A stretch of DNA of 64,000 nt from JAVBNH01 sp031551635 (GCA_031551635.1 JAVBNH010000013.1:44452-108451), one strand, 5' to 3'; positions 6,470 through 15,384 are shown, counted from the stretch's first letter. The notes: a model not told the origin generated them from the sequence alone. Program-made: numbers and translations.

Positions 6470-8812
6470 TTATTTAATTTTATCAAGACCGGACTTAACA
6501 ACCGCATTCCTATGCTGGATATATGTTTCCATCGTTGAAAGAACATCAGTCCAGCCCTTAATCGGTAAATCCCAGCGGGCAAAATGCTCGGGTACCGCAG
6601 TTTCCATGGTTGAACGCATCGCACGGAGCTCCTTTGACATTTCACTGTAGACAAAGAAATTATCAAGCAGATACTCAAATCTGGAGATAAATTGAGTCTT
6701 AAATTCTTCATTTTTCATCAGTGAGCTGAACATATAGGCTCTTTTTTTATCCTTAGGCTCGTTCATAATCCAGTGTATAGGATCCTCCGCAAAGGCGCCG
6801 CTGTTGCTCCAAAGTGTAAAATCAACATCGCACATCATTAATCGCCATTTTTTGTTTTCGGTTGCGTTTTTATTCGAATTTTTCCAAAGCTCAAGATTGT
6901 TATGAGGCCAGTCACGGTTTCCGCCATAAAGCTCGCAGCAGAAATAATCAATATAGCTATCTACATCAATAGCGTCTGTAAATTTCTTATAGTTTTCCGC
7001 AATCGACATATCGTTTTCATTGATGAAAGTCATTAGAGCTGAAAGCTCATTTACATCATCCCAGCTTCCGGCAATCTTCGCGGTAAAGCTCTCAGCAATC
7101 GTTACATCTTCCTTCGCAATGCCGTAATGTGTGCTGATATAATACTCATCCTGACGCTCAATCATCTGATACATGCCCCAGAATTCGCCGTTAATGAAGG
7201 CTACAACCGGGCGGGTCGCCTGGAAATCAAAGGTGCCGAGCTTGCCGCAGTATCTTTGGAAGAAGGCATCTCTTGTCGCACCGCCGCCCCAGTCATTTCC
7301 GCCGGAGCGAAGCACAAAGCGGTCAAAATAGTTTATAACCTTGCCCGCGCTGTCCTTAGCCGCACCAGCAAATAAATCATAGTTGAAATTGATATTAGAC
7401 ATATTAATACGCAGCGAGCGTTGAGGGAAAATCCTTGTATAACCGCCATTCAGCTTGATTTTAGCGTTCTCCTGAAAAGCGAGTGTACCGTCTTTTTCGA
7501 AGAATTGTATAGTTAGTGGACGCTCAAAATCAACAGAACGTTCCTCGAGGTTTTTAAACATAAATATGCCGGTTTCCTTGTTAAACAAGCCGTCCTGATC
7601 GGTTATGAGCGAAACAACAGGCATATTATAACGCGCGGCAAAATTTTTCGCGCCGACAAAGAAGCTTCCCGCAACAGTCGGTGTCACAACCTTATTTTCA
7701 TTGACCGCAGCAGCTCGTATTGCGGTTGCCTTATAAACTTTTCGGAACATCTCATCAAGCCTTGAATTGTAAGCGCTGTCTGACTCACCGGAGAGCCGCT
7801 CCGGCGGCCATGTTGTCATTGGATCCTTGTAGCCCTCCTTTTGCAGTCCGGTGATACCCATCATTGCAGAGGGCTCGCCAGTACGGTCATAAATTCTAAT
7901 CGGCGAAGAGTATTCTTTAGCCGTTGCAGAAGGCTTACCGAGAGGAGTGAGCGGCTGCGAGCCATCGGTTGTATAGTATATTTTCACCTGAGAGCCGAGG
8001 TCGGTAGTGAGACTGAGCTCAAATTCCTTGTCATAATAACCTGAAGTATGAGAAAAGTTAACTGTTGCTTTCGTATAATCCTCATATGTATCAAGGCTTG
8101 TCGAAAGTAATCCTTCTTTATAATTAATGATATTCGCGGGCTTGTCGATAATATCTTTTGTCATAAAATCAAGCGAGTTATTATTTGTATCCTTGTAAGC
8201 TGTACGTCGCAGCACTTTTTTGACACTGTTCCCGACTGCGGGACCCTTGCCCTCATACACTCCGGAAGGGGTTAGCTGCTCATTGTTTGAATAGCCGACG
8301 AGGTCAACTATAGCAGGGTCTGAAGATTTAACGGAACCGCCCTCTATTGGACCTTTTGAAATGGCAATTACGCCCTCAGTACGTTTAGGACTAATGGATT
8401 TCGCATCAAAATTTATAGAAAAAGGAAGAGCTTCACCATGAGGAACTTCAGGTGCTTCATCCGTTTTTCCAAGCTCTATAACATAAAAGGCCTCAGGTTT
8501 AATTATTCCCGAAAGCTTTGTGCTGCCGTTTGCTACCATATTTCCGCCTGGCGAGTCCGCGACATGAAGCTCATAACCTGACATGTCTAAATCTTTTTTT
8601 GCCATATTGTATAGAATCACATATGAATTTGTGTATGGTGAATAATTTTCACCGCTGGAATAACCTCCGGCGGTATACAGCTCATATATAATCAGGTCTT
8701 TGCTTGTGGAGCCGCCGCCGGCACCGAGTACCGCACCGAGCAGGTCACAGCCGCTCAGGATGAGAGCTAAAGCGCAAAGTGTAAGAACCAGACAGACAAC
8801 TTTTTTTCTCAT
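6470..8812 (-). CDS. CotH kinase-family lipoprotein with lamin-tail domain
   Basis: The 780-aa protein begins with a lipoprotein signal peptide ending in the lipobox LSGC (Cys22), so it should be anchored on the outer face of the membrane. A lamin-tail-like beta domain (about residues 38-160, SYVILYNMAKKDLDMSGYEL) comes next. A chitobiase-C-like/FN3 segment (about 255-310, KIYYTTDGSQPLTPLG) follows. The CotH domain (about 395-760) shows MPVVSLITDQDGLF, IKLNGGYTRIFPQRSLRI and FVLRSGGNDW. CotH proteins are atypical protein kinases known from Bacillus spore coats, and extracellular versions occur in polysaccharide-degrading Clostridia. The substrate is unknown. It is monocistronic and divergent from spoIIA. 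Confidence 0.87.
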   Translation of the reverse strand: MRKKVVCLVLTLCALALILSGCDLLGAVLGAGGGSTSKDLIIYELYTAGGYSSGENYSPYTNSYVILYNMAKKDLDMSGYELHVADSPGGNMVANGSTKLSGIIKPEAFYVIELGKTDEAPEVPHGEALPFSINFDAKSISPKRTEGVIAISKGPIEGGSVKSSDPAIVDLVGYSNNEQLTPSGVYEGKGPAVGNSVKKVLRRTAYKDTNNNSLDFMTKDIIDKPANIINYKEGLLSTSLDTYEDYTKATVNFSHTSGYYDKEFELSLTTDLGSQVKIYYTTDGSQPLTPLGKPSATAKEYSSPIRIYDRTGEPSAMMGITGLQKEGYKDPMTTWPPERLSGESDSAYNSRLDEMFRKVYKATAIRAAAVNENKVVTPTVAGSFFVGAKNFAARYNMPVVSLITDQDGLFNKETGIFMFKNLEERSVDFERPLTIQFFEKDGTLAFQENAKIKLNGGYTRIFPQRSLRINMSNINFNYDLFAGAAKDSAGKVINYFDRFVLRSGGNDWGGGATRDAFFQRYCGKLGTFDFQATRPVVAFINGEFWGMYQMIERQDEYYISTHYGIAKEDVTIAESFTAKIAGSWDDVNELSALMTFINENDMSIAENYKKFTDAIDVDSYIDYFCCELYGGNRDWPHNNLELWKNSNKNATENKKWRLMMCDVDFTLWSNSGAFAEDPIHWIMNEPKDKKRAYMFSSLMKNEEFKTQFISRFEYLLDNFFVYSEMSKELRAMRSTMETAVPEHFARWDLPIKGWTDVLSTMETYIQHRNAVVKSGLDKIK

Positions 8813-8986
8813 AATAAATCCATTCCTTTTGTAATAATTTTATAGATAAAACCTTTAATATGAAATAAAATTTACTACACCTTGAATTAGTTATATTTTA
8901 TATTAAATGGTAAATTAAGTCAAGAAAACATTACGCTTACTATTTTACGCTGTAGGAAAATAAAAATTTTCTTTACTCTACTGTTT

Positions 8987-9016
8987 TTGACAGAAATCGC
9001 AGACAATCAGTAATAT
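8987..9016 (+). promoter_or_regulatory. Candidate promoter region of the spoIIA operon
   Basis: TTGACA and TAATAT are spaced by 18 bp. A GTAGGAAAAT sequence about 35 bp upstream resembles a sigma-H -35 box (AGGAAWT), but I see no good sigma-H -10. In Bacillus this operon is transcribed by sigma-H with Spo0A~P; which of these signals is used here is an inference. Confidence 0.35.
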
Positions 9017-9095
9017 CATATATTATATACCATATGCAGTCACAGGCGAATCATATCTTATAAAATTTTGAGCAAAAATGAAAGGAATGAAAAAG

Positions 9096-9416
9096 GTGTC
9101 AGTCAAAATAATCACCAACGGAGCTACCCTCACTGCTTATCTTGACGGCGAAATTGACCATCACAACGCCGCATGCATACGTGAGAGAATCGACGAGGCA
9201 ATTGAAACAAGCCACCCGAAGCTTCTTGTTATAGATTTCAAAGAAGTCAATTTTATGGACAGTTCAGGTGTTGGGCTTGTAATGGGACGCTATAAAAACG
9301 CCGCGAGATATGAAGCGGAGGTAGAAATACATCATCTGAGCAGGCTTTATGAAAGAATAATGAAAATGTCGGGACTTGAAAAATTTATTAAAATCTTAAA
9401 TACTAAACAGAATTAA
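9096..9416 (+). CDS. spoIIAA: Anti-sigma F factor antagonist SpoIIAA
   Basis: SpoIIAA is the STAS-domain switch protein that, when unphosphorylated, displaces sigma-F from SpoIIAB in the forespore. GEIDHHNAA and FMDSSGVGLVMGRYK are diagnostic; the serine of DSSG is the SpoIIAB phosphorylation site. I start it at GTG because AAAGGA sits 9 nt upstream and the product (106 aa, beginning MSVKIITNG) matches the family N-terminus. An ATG 18 bp earlier is in frame but has no ribosome-binding site. It is the first gene of the sigma-F operon, with 15 bp to spoIIAB. Confidence 0.94.
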   Translation: MSVKIITNGATLTAYLDGEIDHHNAACIRERIDEAIETSHPKLLVIDFKEVNFMDSSGVGLVMGRYKNAARYEAEVEIHHLSRLYERIMKMSGLEKFIKILNTKQN

Positions 9417-9431
9417 AGGAAGGTGTAAATT

Positions 9432-9878
9432 ATGATGGCTTTTAATGAAATGAAAATGACAGTTGACGCGCTCTCTATTAACGAGGGATTTTGCAGAACA
9501 GCTATAGGCGCATATGCGGCTCAGGCTGACCCTACGCTGGACGAGCTCATCGACATAAAAACAGCAGTCAGTGAAGCTATAACAAACTGCGTTGTTCATG
9601 CCTACCCTGACGGCGGCGGAAAAATCTACATAATTGTGCGAATTTATAAAGACGGCAGACTGACAATAAAAATCCGCGACACGGGCATGGGTATTGCAGA
9701 CATAAAAAAAGCCCGCGAGCCATTGTTCACTACGCAAGGAGACGAACGCAGCGGACTTGGTTTTCTTGTAATGGAGACCTCTGCTGACAGGGTGCTTGTC
9801 CATTCAAAGCCTGATAAAGGCACAACCGTTACTATTGAAAAACAGATTTGGGGCAAAAGATTAAATGAACACAGATAA
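9432..9878 (+). CDS. spoIIAB: Anti-sigma F factor / serine kinase SpoIIAB
   Basis: SpoIIAB binds sigma-F to keep it inactive and phosphorylates SpoIIAA. The GHKL ATPase motifs are present: the N-box EAITNCVVHAYP (about residues 47-58), the G1 box IRDTGMGI (about 79-86) and a G2-like SGLGFLVM. The length of 148 aa is normal. GGAAGGTG precedes the ATGATG start. Its last codons overlap the start of sigF by 14 bp, which indicates translational coupling of the anti-sigma and sigma factors. Confidence 0.95.
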   Translation: MMAFNEMKMTVDALSINEGFCRTAIGAYAAQADPTLDELIDIKTAVSEAITNCVVHAYPDGGGKIYIIVRIYKDGRLTIKIRDTGMGIADIKKAREPLFTTQGDERSGLGFLVMETSADRVLVHSKPDKGTTVTIEKQIWGKRLNEHR

Positions 9879-10524
9879 GGATAAAAGCCTGATACTTAAT
9901 AATATAGGTCTTGTTCATTCCTGCGCTAACCGTTTCCGCGGCAGAGGTGTTGAATATGATGACCTCTTTCAGGCGGGTTGTGTCGGACTGATAAAGGCTG
10001 CCGGCGGTTTTTGCGCTGAGCGGGGTTTTGCTTTTTCAACCTACGCCGTGCCAGCGATTCTCGGTGAAATAAAGCGGATTTTCAGAGATGGCGGAGCGAT
10101 AAAAGTGGGGCGTTCCTCAAAGGAAAAGGCGCGGGAGCTTTTGGAGATGCAAAACAGCTTACAGGGTGAGCTTGGGAGGACTCCGACAATTTCTGAGCTG
10201 GCGGAGCATGCAAAAATGGAAATCAGTGAGACTGCAGCACTCATTTGCTCGTCAATGCCACCGATTTCACTAACTGTTGAAAATGAAGAAAGTGAAAACC
10301 AGCTGGACATTCCGTGCGAGGAGAGAGAAGATGAAATAATTGACAATATCGCTCTGAAACAGGTTATAAATACTTTGGAAGAACGTGACAGAAAGCTTAT
10401 TGAGCTGAGATATTTTCACGGCTGCACCCAAAGCATTACCGCAAAGGCACTCGGAATGACTCAGGTTCAGGTTTCGCGGCGGGAAAAAACGATTCTATCA
10501 TCTCTGAGAAACAAGTTTTCTTAG
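9865..10524 (+). CDS. sigF: RNA polymerase sporulation sigma factor sigma-F
   Basis: Sigma-F directs the first forespore-specific transcription programme. The 219-aa protein has sigma-70 region 2 (EYDDLFQAGCVGLIKAA, FAFSTYAVPAILGEIKR), region 3 (about residues 95-135) and a region 4 HTH (YFHGCTQSITAKALGMTQVQ, VSRREKTIL). The order spoIIAA-spoIIAB-sigF and the 14-bp overlap are the standard arrangement. GEIKRIFRDGG is typical of the SigF/SigG/SigB group. Confidence 0.95.
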   Translation: MNTDKDKSLILNNIGLVHSCANRFRGRGVEYDDLFQAGCVGLIKAAGGFCAERGFAFSTYAVPAILGEIKRIFRDGGAIKVGRSSKEKARELLEMQNSLQGELGRTPTISELAEHAKMEISETAALICSSMPPISLTVENEESENQLDIPCEEREDEIIDNIALKQVINTLEERDRKLIELRYFHGCTQSITAKALGMTQVQVSRREKTILSSLRNKFS

Positions 10525-10587
10525 TTTTCACAAGAAAATAAAAGCGGCATATAATTTATTGAAATCAAAAAAAAGTTGGTGAAATAT

Positions 10588-10845
10588 ATGCCGTGGCAGC
10601 AAAATTATATGCGATTTATCGGCGACAGCGTCGGTGTTTCCTTTATAAACGGTCAGGGGACATCAGGTGTATTTTGTTATATAAGTCAAGGCGAGCTGTT
10701 TTTGATGGAATATCTCTATCAGGATCAATTCGCGCTCAAGCACTACCCTCTCAACTCTGTCAGTGACATCAATCCCTTCCCGGACTGTAGACAGAGACCG
10801 CCGCGTCCCCCGCGACCGCCCCGCCCGCAATATCCTCTTTACTAG
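10588..10845 (+). CDS. Small protein of unknown function, proline-rich C-terminus
   Basis: I do not recognise a named family. The 85-aa product (ATG preceded by GGTG at 7 nt) has an N-terminal beta-rich segment, SVGVSFINGQGTSGVFCYI then QYPLNS-like strands, that loosely resembles a small Sm-like barrel, then an acidic/proline stretch with repeated PPR units. It starts 63 bp after sigF on the same strand and may be co-transcribed, hinting at a sporulation role. Its TAG stop codon lies inside the end of a dispersed repeat copy, so the original C-terminus may have been altered by insertion. Confidence 0.6.
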   Translation: MPWQQNYMRFIGDSVGVSFINGQGTSGVFCYISQGELFLMEYLYQDQFALKHYPLNSVSDINPFPDCRQRPPRPPRPPRPQYPLY

Positions 10846-10918
10846 CGTGGGCTTGGCTTTCCAAGCCCACAACCCAAGTCTTGTTTTTTGTTGAGCTTTT
10901 AGCCCACTAAGGTACTAA
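10842..10918 (-). repeat. Dispersed ~76-bp palindromic repeat, copy A
   Basis: It shows the shared pattern GTGGGCTTGG..CCAAGCCCAC, then ACAACCCAAGTCTTG, a T-run, GAGCTTTTAGCCCACT and GGTACTA. In this copy the palindrome centre is TTT. It provides the TAG stop of the small gene beside it. I define the repeat's forward direction as TAGTACC to GTTAG, so this copy is reversed. Confidence 0.85.
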
Positions 10919-11079
10919 TATTAATCAAAAACCTTCAAACTACGTTATCAGGTAGCTTGAAGATTTTTTTTATTGAAAATTTTTTTGAATCTGGTATAAT
11001 ATAAAAAATACTAATTGGACGACTGATAATTAAGGCTTCCTTGGATATATTTTTATATACTGTTTAATTGGAGTTTGGT

Positions 11080-11970
11080 ATGAAAAAGCCTTCACAACAA
11101 AATGAATTTTTAATATTGATGGTAATAATAATTATAGTCTTGGTGTCAATAACAGGAAAATATGGTTTCATTCATGTAGACAGATATGTTTATCGGATAT
11201 TTACCGAAATTGTAAAAATCCCGCATCAGGTTATTCTGCAAATCATCGGCGCAGAAGAAACAAAGGCAGCCGAAACAGGCATTACGGAAGCAACAGAACC
11301 GCCAACTACCGTATCCTTTGATATTCCTGAAAAAAATGACGAGCTTAAAGGCGCTGATATTTCATTTAAGCTGGGCGTCAATAACCTCAGCCAGATAGGC
11401 AGCTTTCCTAACGGCTGCGAAGCAGTCAGTGCGGTCATGCTGTTGAATTATTACGGCTACAATATTAGCTCAGAAAAATTCGTGCAAAAATACCTCAAAA
11501 TGGTTCCGGTCACGCAGGACGAAAAAGGGCAGCTGCTCGGTCCAGACCCTTCGCAGGCATACGCGGGCGACCCGACCAGCGCAGAAAACGGCTGGGGTTG
11601 TTTCGCAAATGTCATTGTTGAGGCAATTAATGATTATATTCCTGAGGACAATATTATTGCAGTAAACCTGACCGGAATCACACTAAATCTCGCTGTCGAA
11701 AAATACATAAAAAGCGGGCATCCGGTTATAATTTGGGTCACGCAGGACTACAGTGAGGTAAAGAATATTTATCAGTGGCGTGATTATAAATCAAATACCG
11801 TCTATTCTTACCCGAAAAATCAACACTGCGTTATTCTTGAGGGCTACAGTGACAAGTATTATTTTATTCAGGATTCCTTGCAAAAGGATTTGACCGCGGT
11901 TACAAAGGCAGAGCTTGAGAAGTGTTATCTGTCAATGGGCTGCCAGGCTGTTATACTAAGTGAAGTTTGA
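11080..11970 (+). CDS. Membrane-anchored C39-like (papain-fold) peptidase family protein
   Basis: An N-terminal transmembrane helix (about residues 9-25, LILMVIIIIVLVSITG) is followed by a linker and a C39_2-type domain (about 105-296). FPNGCEAVSAVMLLNYYG carries the putative catalytic cysteine. HPVIIWVTQDYSEV and QHCVILEGYSDKYYFIQDS carry the histidine/aspartate region. The protein is probably exported and faces the cell wall. The ATG at this position has GGAG 6 nt upstream; an upstream in-frame TTG lacks one. The fold is probable; the substrate and whether it is an active protease are unknown. Confidence 0.75.
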   Translation: MKKPSQQNEFLILMVIIIIVLVSITGKYGFIHVDRYVYRIFTEIVKIPHQVILQIIGAEETKAAETGITEATEPPTTVSFDIPEKNDELKGADISFKLGVNNLSQIGSFPNGCEAVSAVMLLNYYGYNISSEKFVQKYLKMVPVTQDEKGQLLGPDPSQAYAGDPTSAENGWGCFANVIVEAINDYIPEDNIIAVNLTGITLNLAVEKYIKSGHPVIIWVTQDYSEVKNIYQWRDYKSNTVYSYPKNQHCVILEGYSDKYYFIQDSLQKDLTAVTKAELEKCYLSMGCQAVILSEV

Positions 11971-12071
11971 AAAACTTGTTTTTCAAAAGGTTTTGTGCCT
12001 TTTAAGCAAAACAAATTTAGGACATATATGCTTGCTATCGACTGAAAGGTATGGTCATAACGATGACAAGG
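11965..12071 (+). repeat. ~100-bp direct repeat, copy 1
   Basis: It starts at the stop of the C39-like gene and matches 14068-14170 over nearly its whole length. Shared parts are the hairpin TTTGAAAAAC-TT-GTTTTTCAAA, then GTGCCTTTTARGCAAAACAAA, and GAAAGGNATGGTC. Here the trailing ATGGTC is followed by stop codons after seven residues, so no gene follows. Confidence 0.7.
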
Positions 12072-12126
12072 TGATCGTTCACTTAATTATTTGAAAGCTT
12101 ATTGTGTAGAATTTTTTAGCGGATAT

Positions 12127-13842
12127 TTATTCTTGTGAAACATTAAAAAGCGAATAGAAGTATTTTTTATTATCCATAAGCACATCAAACTTACCTTTTT
12201 CAACTATTACGCCGTGGTTAAGTACAATTATTTCATCATATTTGCGCATAGTTGACTCCTCAAGCTTATGCGTGACAATGATTCTCGTCAGATTATCGAT
12301 TGAAAGAATCGCATCGCTGACAGCTTTTGCCGTGGCGTTGTCAAGCGCCGCTGTTGCCTCGTCCATCATCAAAACCGGCGTCTCCTTTAAAAGACATCGG
12401 GCAATCGATACCCTTTGCTTCTCGCCGCCCGAAAGGTTGCTGCCGCCCGCGCCGCATTCATAGTCGTCGCCGCGCTCGAGAGCCAGCTCCCGCAGACCCG
12501 CGCGGGATATAGCCTGATGATACTTATCCTCATCGAAGGACTTAAACATTGTAATATTGTCTTTCAGCGTGCTGTCAAACAGAAAGACATTCTGCTGAAT
12601 AACCGACACAATGTCGTATAAGCTGTCAAGATTAAGATTTTTTAATTCTTGATTATCATATAAAATCTGCCCGTTGTAGGACTGCGAGTGTCCCATCAGG
12701 AGACTCAGCAAAGTCGATTTACCGCTTCCGGAATTACCGACAATGGCATAACTCTTGCCCTTTTCAAGGTTCAGAGAAATATTTTTCAAAACGGGCTTAT
12801 TTTCCTCATATTCGAAATACAAATCGCGAATTTCGATACCATCTTCAAGAGATTCAATCACCTCATGCCCGATAAGCGAATCGTCGCAGTGAATGGTATC
12901 AGCCATTTTATCAATCAACGCGCTTGAAGCCTTGCGGTTGCTGTGAAGAGACACAAGATTTTTCACAGGTCCCATAACATTGCCCTGAAGCTGATGAAAA
13001 CCGAAAACCGTACCGATACTCATTATATTTCTAAAAACAAAATATGTCCCTAGCCCGACAATCATCAGAGTTATAAGAACCGCTGTCGCCTCGCTTATTA
13101 TAGATACATTCTGCGAGGTCTGCCTTCTTTGCCGTTTTGCTTCCTCCAGAACGATATTTTGCTTGTCAAACAGCTGCAATACTTCCTTTTCAGCCTTAAA
13201 ACTTTTTATTACTATAAATCCGCTGAGCAAATCCTTGACCTGATCGACAAAACCGGCGTTTTCAGCTGAAGCGTTTTTCTCTTTTTTTACAACTCTTTTG
13301 CCGTACCTCAGGGCTATCATAGCCGGGAGAAAGGTCATGCAAAGCACCGGAATAGCAATTTGCCACGATAGCGTGAGCATAGCCACAACACCGAAGCAAA
13401 GGCGGGCAATCTGATTGATAATGCTCAGCGTTCCCTGCATATAATTTCCCTCAATGGAATTAAGGTCGTTTGAAAAAGCTGAGATAAAGGTGCTGCTGGA
13501 GGTGTCGCCGAACTGCCCGATAGATTTATCAAAAAGTTTTGTAAAAACGTACTTCTTAAACTGGGAAATACCCTTTTTTATATAGCGGTTTGTATAAATT
13601 TTTTCGAGATAGCTCCCGCTGATACCAAACAGCGCGGTCACTCCGCCAAGAGCCATTGCGAAATATATTTTTTTAAAATTCGCCTCCTCCATAGCCTCTA
13701 TAACATTCTTGAAAATAAAAGCTACGAGGGTATCGGTCAGGGCATAAAAAGCAATAGCGACAAGCGCCATAATAAAATTGCTTTTGTTGCCTATCATAAA
13801 TTGCCGCCGACACTCAAGCACCGTGTCCTGAATCTTCTTCAT
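12127..13842 (-). CDS. Half-size ABC exporter (membrane domain fused to ATPase)
   Basis: The 571-aa protein has a six-helix type I exporter membrane domain (about residues 20-310) and a C-terminal nucleotide-binding domain. Walker A is GNSGSGKST, the Q-loop is in VIQQNVFLFDSTLKDN, the signature is LSGGEKQRVSIARCL, Walker B is VLMMDEATAAL and the H-loop is VTHK. It should work as a homodimer or with a partner not visible here, so direction and cargo (lipid, peptide or drug) are unassigned. It lacks an N-terminal C39 domain. It is monocistronic, reverse to both neighbours, and flanked by the two ~100-bp direct repeats. Confidence 0.88.
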   Translation of the reverse strand: MKKIQDTVLECRRQFMIGNKSNFIMALVAIAFYALTDTLVAFIFKNVIEAMEEANFKKIYFAMALGGVTALFGISGSYLEKIYTNRYIKKGISQFKKYVFTKLFDKSIGQFGDTSSSTFISAFSNDLNSIEGNYMQGTLSIINQIARLCFGVVAMLTLSWQIAIPVLCMTFLPAMIALRYGKRVVKKEKNASAENAGFVDQVKDLLSGFIVIKSFKAEKEVLQLFDKQNIVLEEAKRQRRQTSQNVSIISEATAVLITLMIVGLGTYFVFRNIMSIGTVFGFHQLQGNVMGPVKNLVSLHSNRKASSALIDKMADTIHCDDSLIGHEVIESLEDGIEIRDLYFEYEENKPVLKNISLNLEKGKSYAIVGNSGSGKSTLLSLLMGHSQSYNGQILYDNQELKNLNLDSLYDIVSVIQQNVFLFDSTLKDNITMFKSFDEDKYHQAISRAGLRELALERGDDYECGAGGSNLSGGEKQRVSIARCLLKETPVLMMDEATAALDNATAKAVSDAILSIDNLTRIIVTHKLEESTMRKYDEIIVLNHGVIVEKGKFDVLMDNKKYFYSLFNVSQE

Positions 13843-14165
13843 TGTTTCTCACTCCATTATTCCTGACAGTCATTTTAATACCTGTTACAGCTATGAAGTA
13901 TACCATAAAATCATATGGTTATAAAGCATTTAAACACAAGATGCAAATTTTCACATCAAGTTGCATTTATTACAATATTATTACAAAAGATAAATTTGGC
14001 TTTACTTTTTTTTTTCATGTTTTAAGATGGTATTAGGAATTATATTTAAGGAAAGGCATGGTCTTAAGTTTGAAAAACTTGTTTTTCAAAAGGTTATGTG
14101 CCTTTTAGGCAAAACAAAATCAGGACACGCTAGCTCACTATATATTGAAAGGAATGGTCAAAAAA
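13843..14165. other. Gene-free spacer between ABC exporter and dockerin gene
   Basis: It holds the divergent upstream regions of both genes. On the minus strand a TATACT -10-like box lies near 13895 and an ATGCAA/TTGCAT dyad spans about 13939-13965. On the plus side it contains the second ~100-bp direct repeat and, in front of it, a short frame (14058-14108) encoding a 16-residue peptide, MVLSLKNLFFKRLCAF. No other gene is visible. Confidence 0.5.
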
Positions 14166-14170
14166 ATGAA
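14068..14170 (+). repeat. ~100-bp direct repeat, copy 2 (leader of dockerin gene)
   Basis: It is nearly identical to 11965-12071 and leads directly into the ribosome-binding site and start of the dockerin gene. It contains the TTTGAAAAAC/GTTTTTCAAA hairpin and a GCC-TTTTA-GGC mini-hairpin. The frame LKNLFFKR(F/L)CAF-stop is open in both copies. Confidence 0.7.
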
Positions 14171-14897
14171 AAAGACAAGTAAAAAGTTTTCAATTCTTCT
14201 TTTCGCGGTTCTATTAATTATACCCGCGCTTTCCCCATTTACATTTTTAGCTGAAAGCAAAGAGATCGCGAATATACTGGGCGATGTTAATGCGGACGGA
14301 GTTGTAACAGCCATAGATGCCCGTATGGCGCTCAGATATTCGGCGGACTTGTCAAAATTGACTGCCGAACAAAAAAAAGCGGCAGACCTGAACGATGACT
14401 CAAAGGTTGATGCAAATGACGCGAGAGGTATTCTCATGATTTCCGCAGAGCTGGAAACAGCGCCCTTCAAGCATCCTGATAAATCGGTCTTTACTCTCTC
14501 GCTTGACCCCCTGCCGAAAACCGATTTTAAAGTCGGCGAATCGCTAAAACTCAAAGCACACCTGAAAAACACCTCGGAGCGGGGGTATAAGATTGTAAGC
14601 GGAATGTATCCGGTGGAAGCCGGGCTGACAAGAGAGGGCAGCAGCGGTTATGCAATTCTTGCAATTGGTGTAGACAGATATTTTAAATCAGGGGAAACTC
14701 TTTCAGCCGGTATAATTGCTCTCGCAGACGAAACGAGCCAAACGATGATGAGCAAAGAGTATGAGGAATATACCTTCACAAAAGCGGGAACCTATACGCT
14801 CAACGTTAAATCAAGCTTTTCTATTCCAGATTTTTCAGGAAAAATGCAAACATACAGCTATTCACTTGAGCCGATAACTATTACTGTAACAGAATAG
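14166..14897 (+). CDS. Secreted protein with type I dockerin-like domain
   Basis: A signal peptide (KKFSILLFAVLLIIPALSPF) is followed by a dockerin module. Its two calcium-binding loops are DVNADGVVTAIDA and DLNDDSKVDANDA (about residues 37-90), each followed by the helix that ends ARMALRYSA or ARGILMISA. Dockerins dock secreted proteins onto cohesins. The remaining ~140 residues are beta-rich (LPKTDFKVGESLKLKAHL, then TYTLNVKSSFSI) and look like an immunoglobulin-type domain; no catalytic domain is evident. The ATG is chosen to give a clean signal peptide, with AAAGGA 12 nt upstream. Confidence 0.85.
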   Translation: MKKTSKKFSILLFAVLLIIPALSPFTFLAESKEIANILGDVNADGVVTAIDARMALRYSADLSKLTAEQKKAADLNDDSKVDANDARGILMISAELETAPFKHPDKSVFTLSLDPLPKTDFKVGESLKLKAHLKNTSERGYKIVSGMYPVEAGLTREGSSGYAILAIGVDRYFKSGETLSAGIIALADETSQTMMSKEYEEYTFTKAGTYTLNVKSSFSIPDFSGKMQTYSYSLEPITITVTE

Positions 14898-14908
14898 TGC
14901 ATAAAAAA

Positions 14909-14938
14909 GGAGCTTACTCGTTGAAAAAGGGTAAGCTC
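14909..14938 (-). terminator. Hairpin terminator between dockerin gene and PIN toxin gene
   Basis: GGAGCTTAC pairs with GTAAGCTCC. On the minus strand it is followed by a TTTTTT run, so it should end the AbrB-PIN transcript. It may also act weakly on the dockerin transcript from the other side. Confidence 0.75.
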
Positions 14939-14979
14939 CTCATAAATGCTATTTATTTCCTACTTGAATTTTTATGAGC

Positions 14980-15384
14980 TTAAATTTTGTTCAAAAATTC
15001 AGAAGCAGTTAAAATCAATGGTTTAATTAATCCGGATTCTAAAAAGTCTTTATCCCCGGTAAGTATAATATCTACTTCTGCCTTTACTGCTGCCCTTAAA
15101 ATGGGACGGTCATTAATATCACGTATTTTATCCTCATCCGGATATGCGCTTAGCGGCACGGGAATTACTTCAACAGCCGAAAGCATGTTAGAAATAAACC
15201 GTTCAAAAACTTGAATTTTATCGGGAAATTTTCTAATAAATACCCGGTGTAATTCTTCAATGCTTTGCTCACATATTAAGCCCTGATATGGCGGTTCAAC
15301 TGCTTTTATATATGCGAGATGAGGTGTACTTCCTTTTGAATATGCTGCGGAAATGAGTATATTTGTGTCTAATAAAACTTTCAT
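14980..15384 (-). CDS. PIN-domain toxin (VapC-like ribonuclease)
   Basis: The 134-aa protein shows the PIN fold: KVLLDTNILISAA with the first acidic residue, a conserved glutamate near EQSIEELHRVF, and DRPILRAAVKAEVDIILTGDKDFL with the later acidic residues. Such toxins cleave RNA in a metal-dependent way. The start chosen (MKVLLDTN) sits 1 nt after the antitoxin stop codon and reuses GAGTGA as ribosome-binding site. It pairs with the AbrB-type antitoxin upstream, so it is a type II toxin-antitoxin module. Confidence 0.85.
   Translation of the reverse strand: MKVLLDTNILISAAYSKGSTPHLAYIKAVEPPYQGLICEQSIEELHRVFIRKFPDKIQVFERFISNMLSAVEVIPVPLSAYPDEDKIRDINDRPILRAAVKAEVDIILTGDKDFLESGLIKPLILTASEFLNKI

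Noticed and set aside
6303..6650. Plus-strand frame of ~115 codons downstream of the CotH gene
   Set aside because: Very T-rich low-complexity start, overlaps the terminator and the 3' end of the CotH coding region, no ribosome-binding site.
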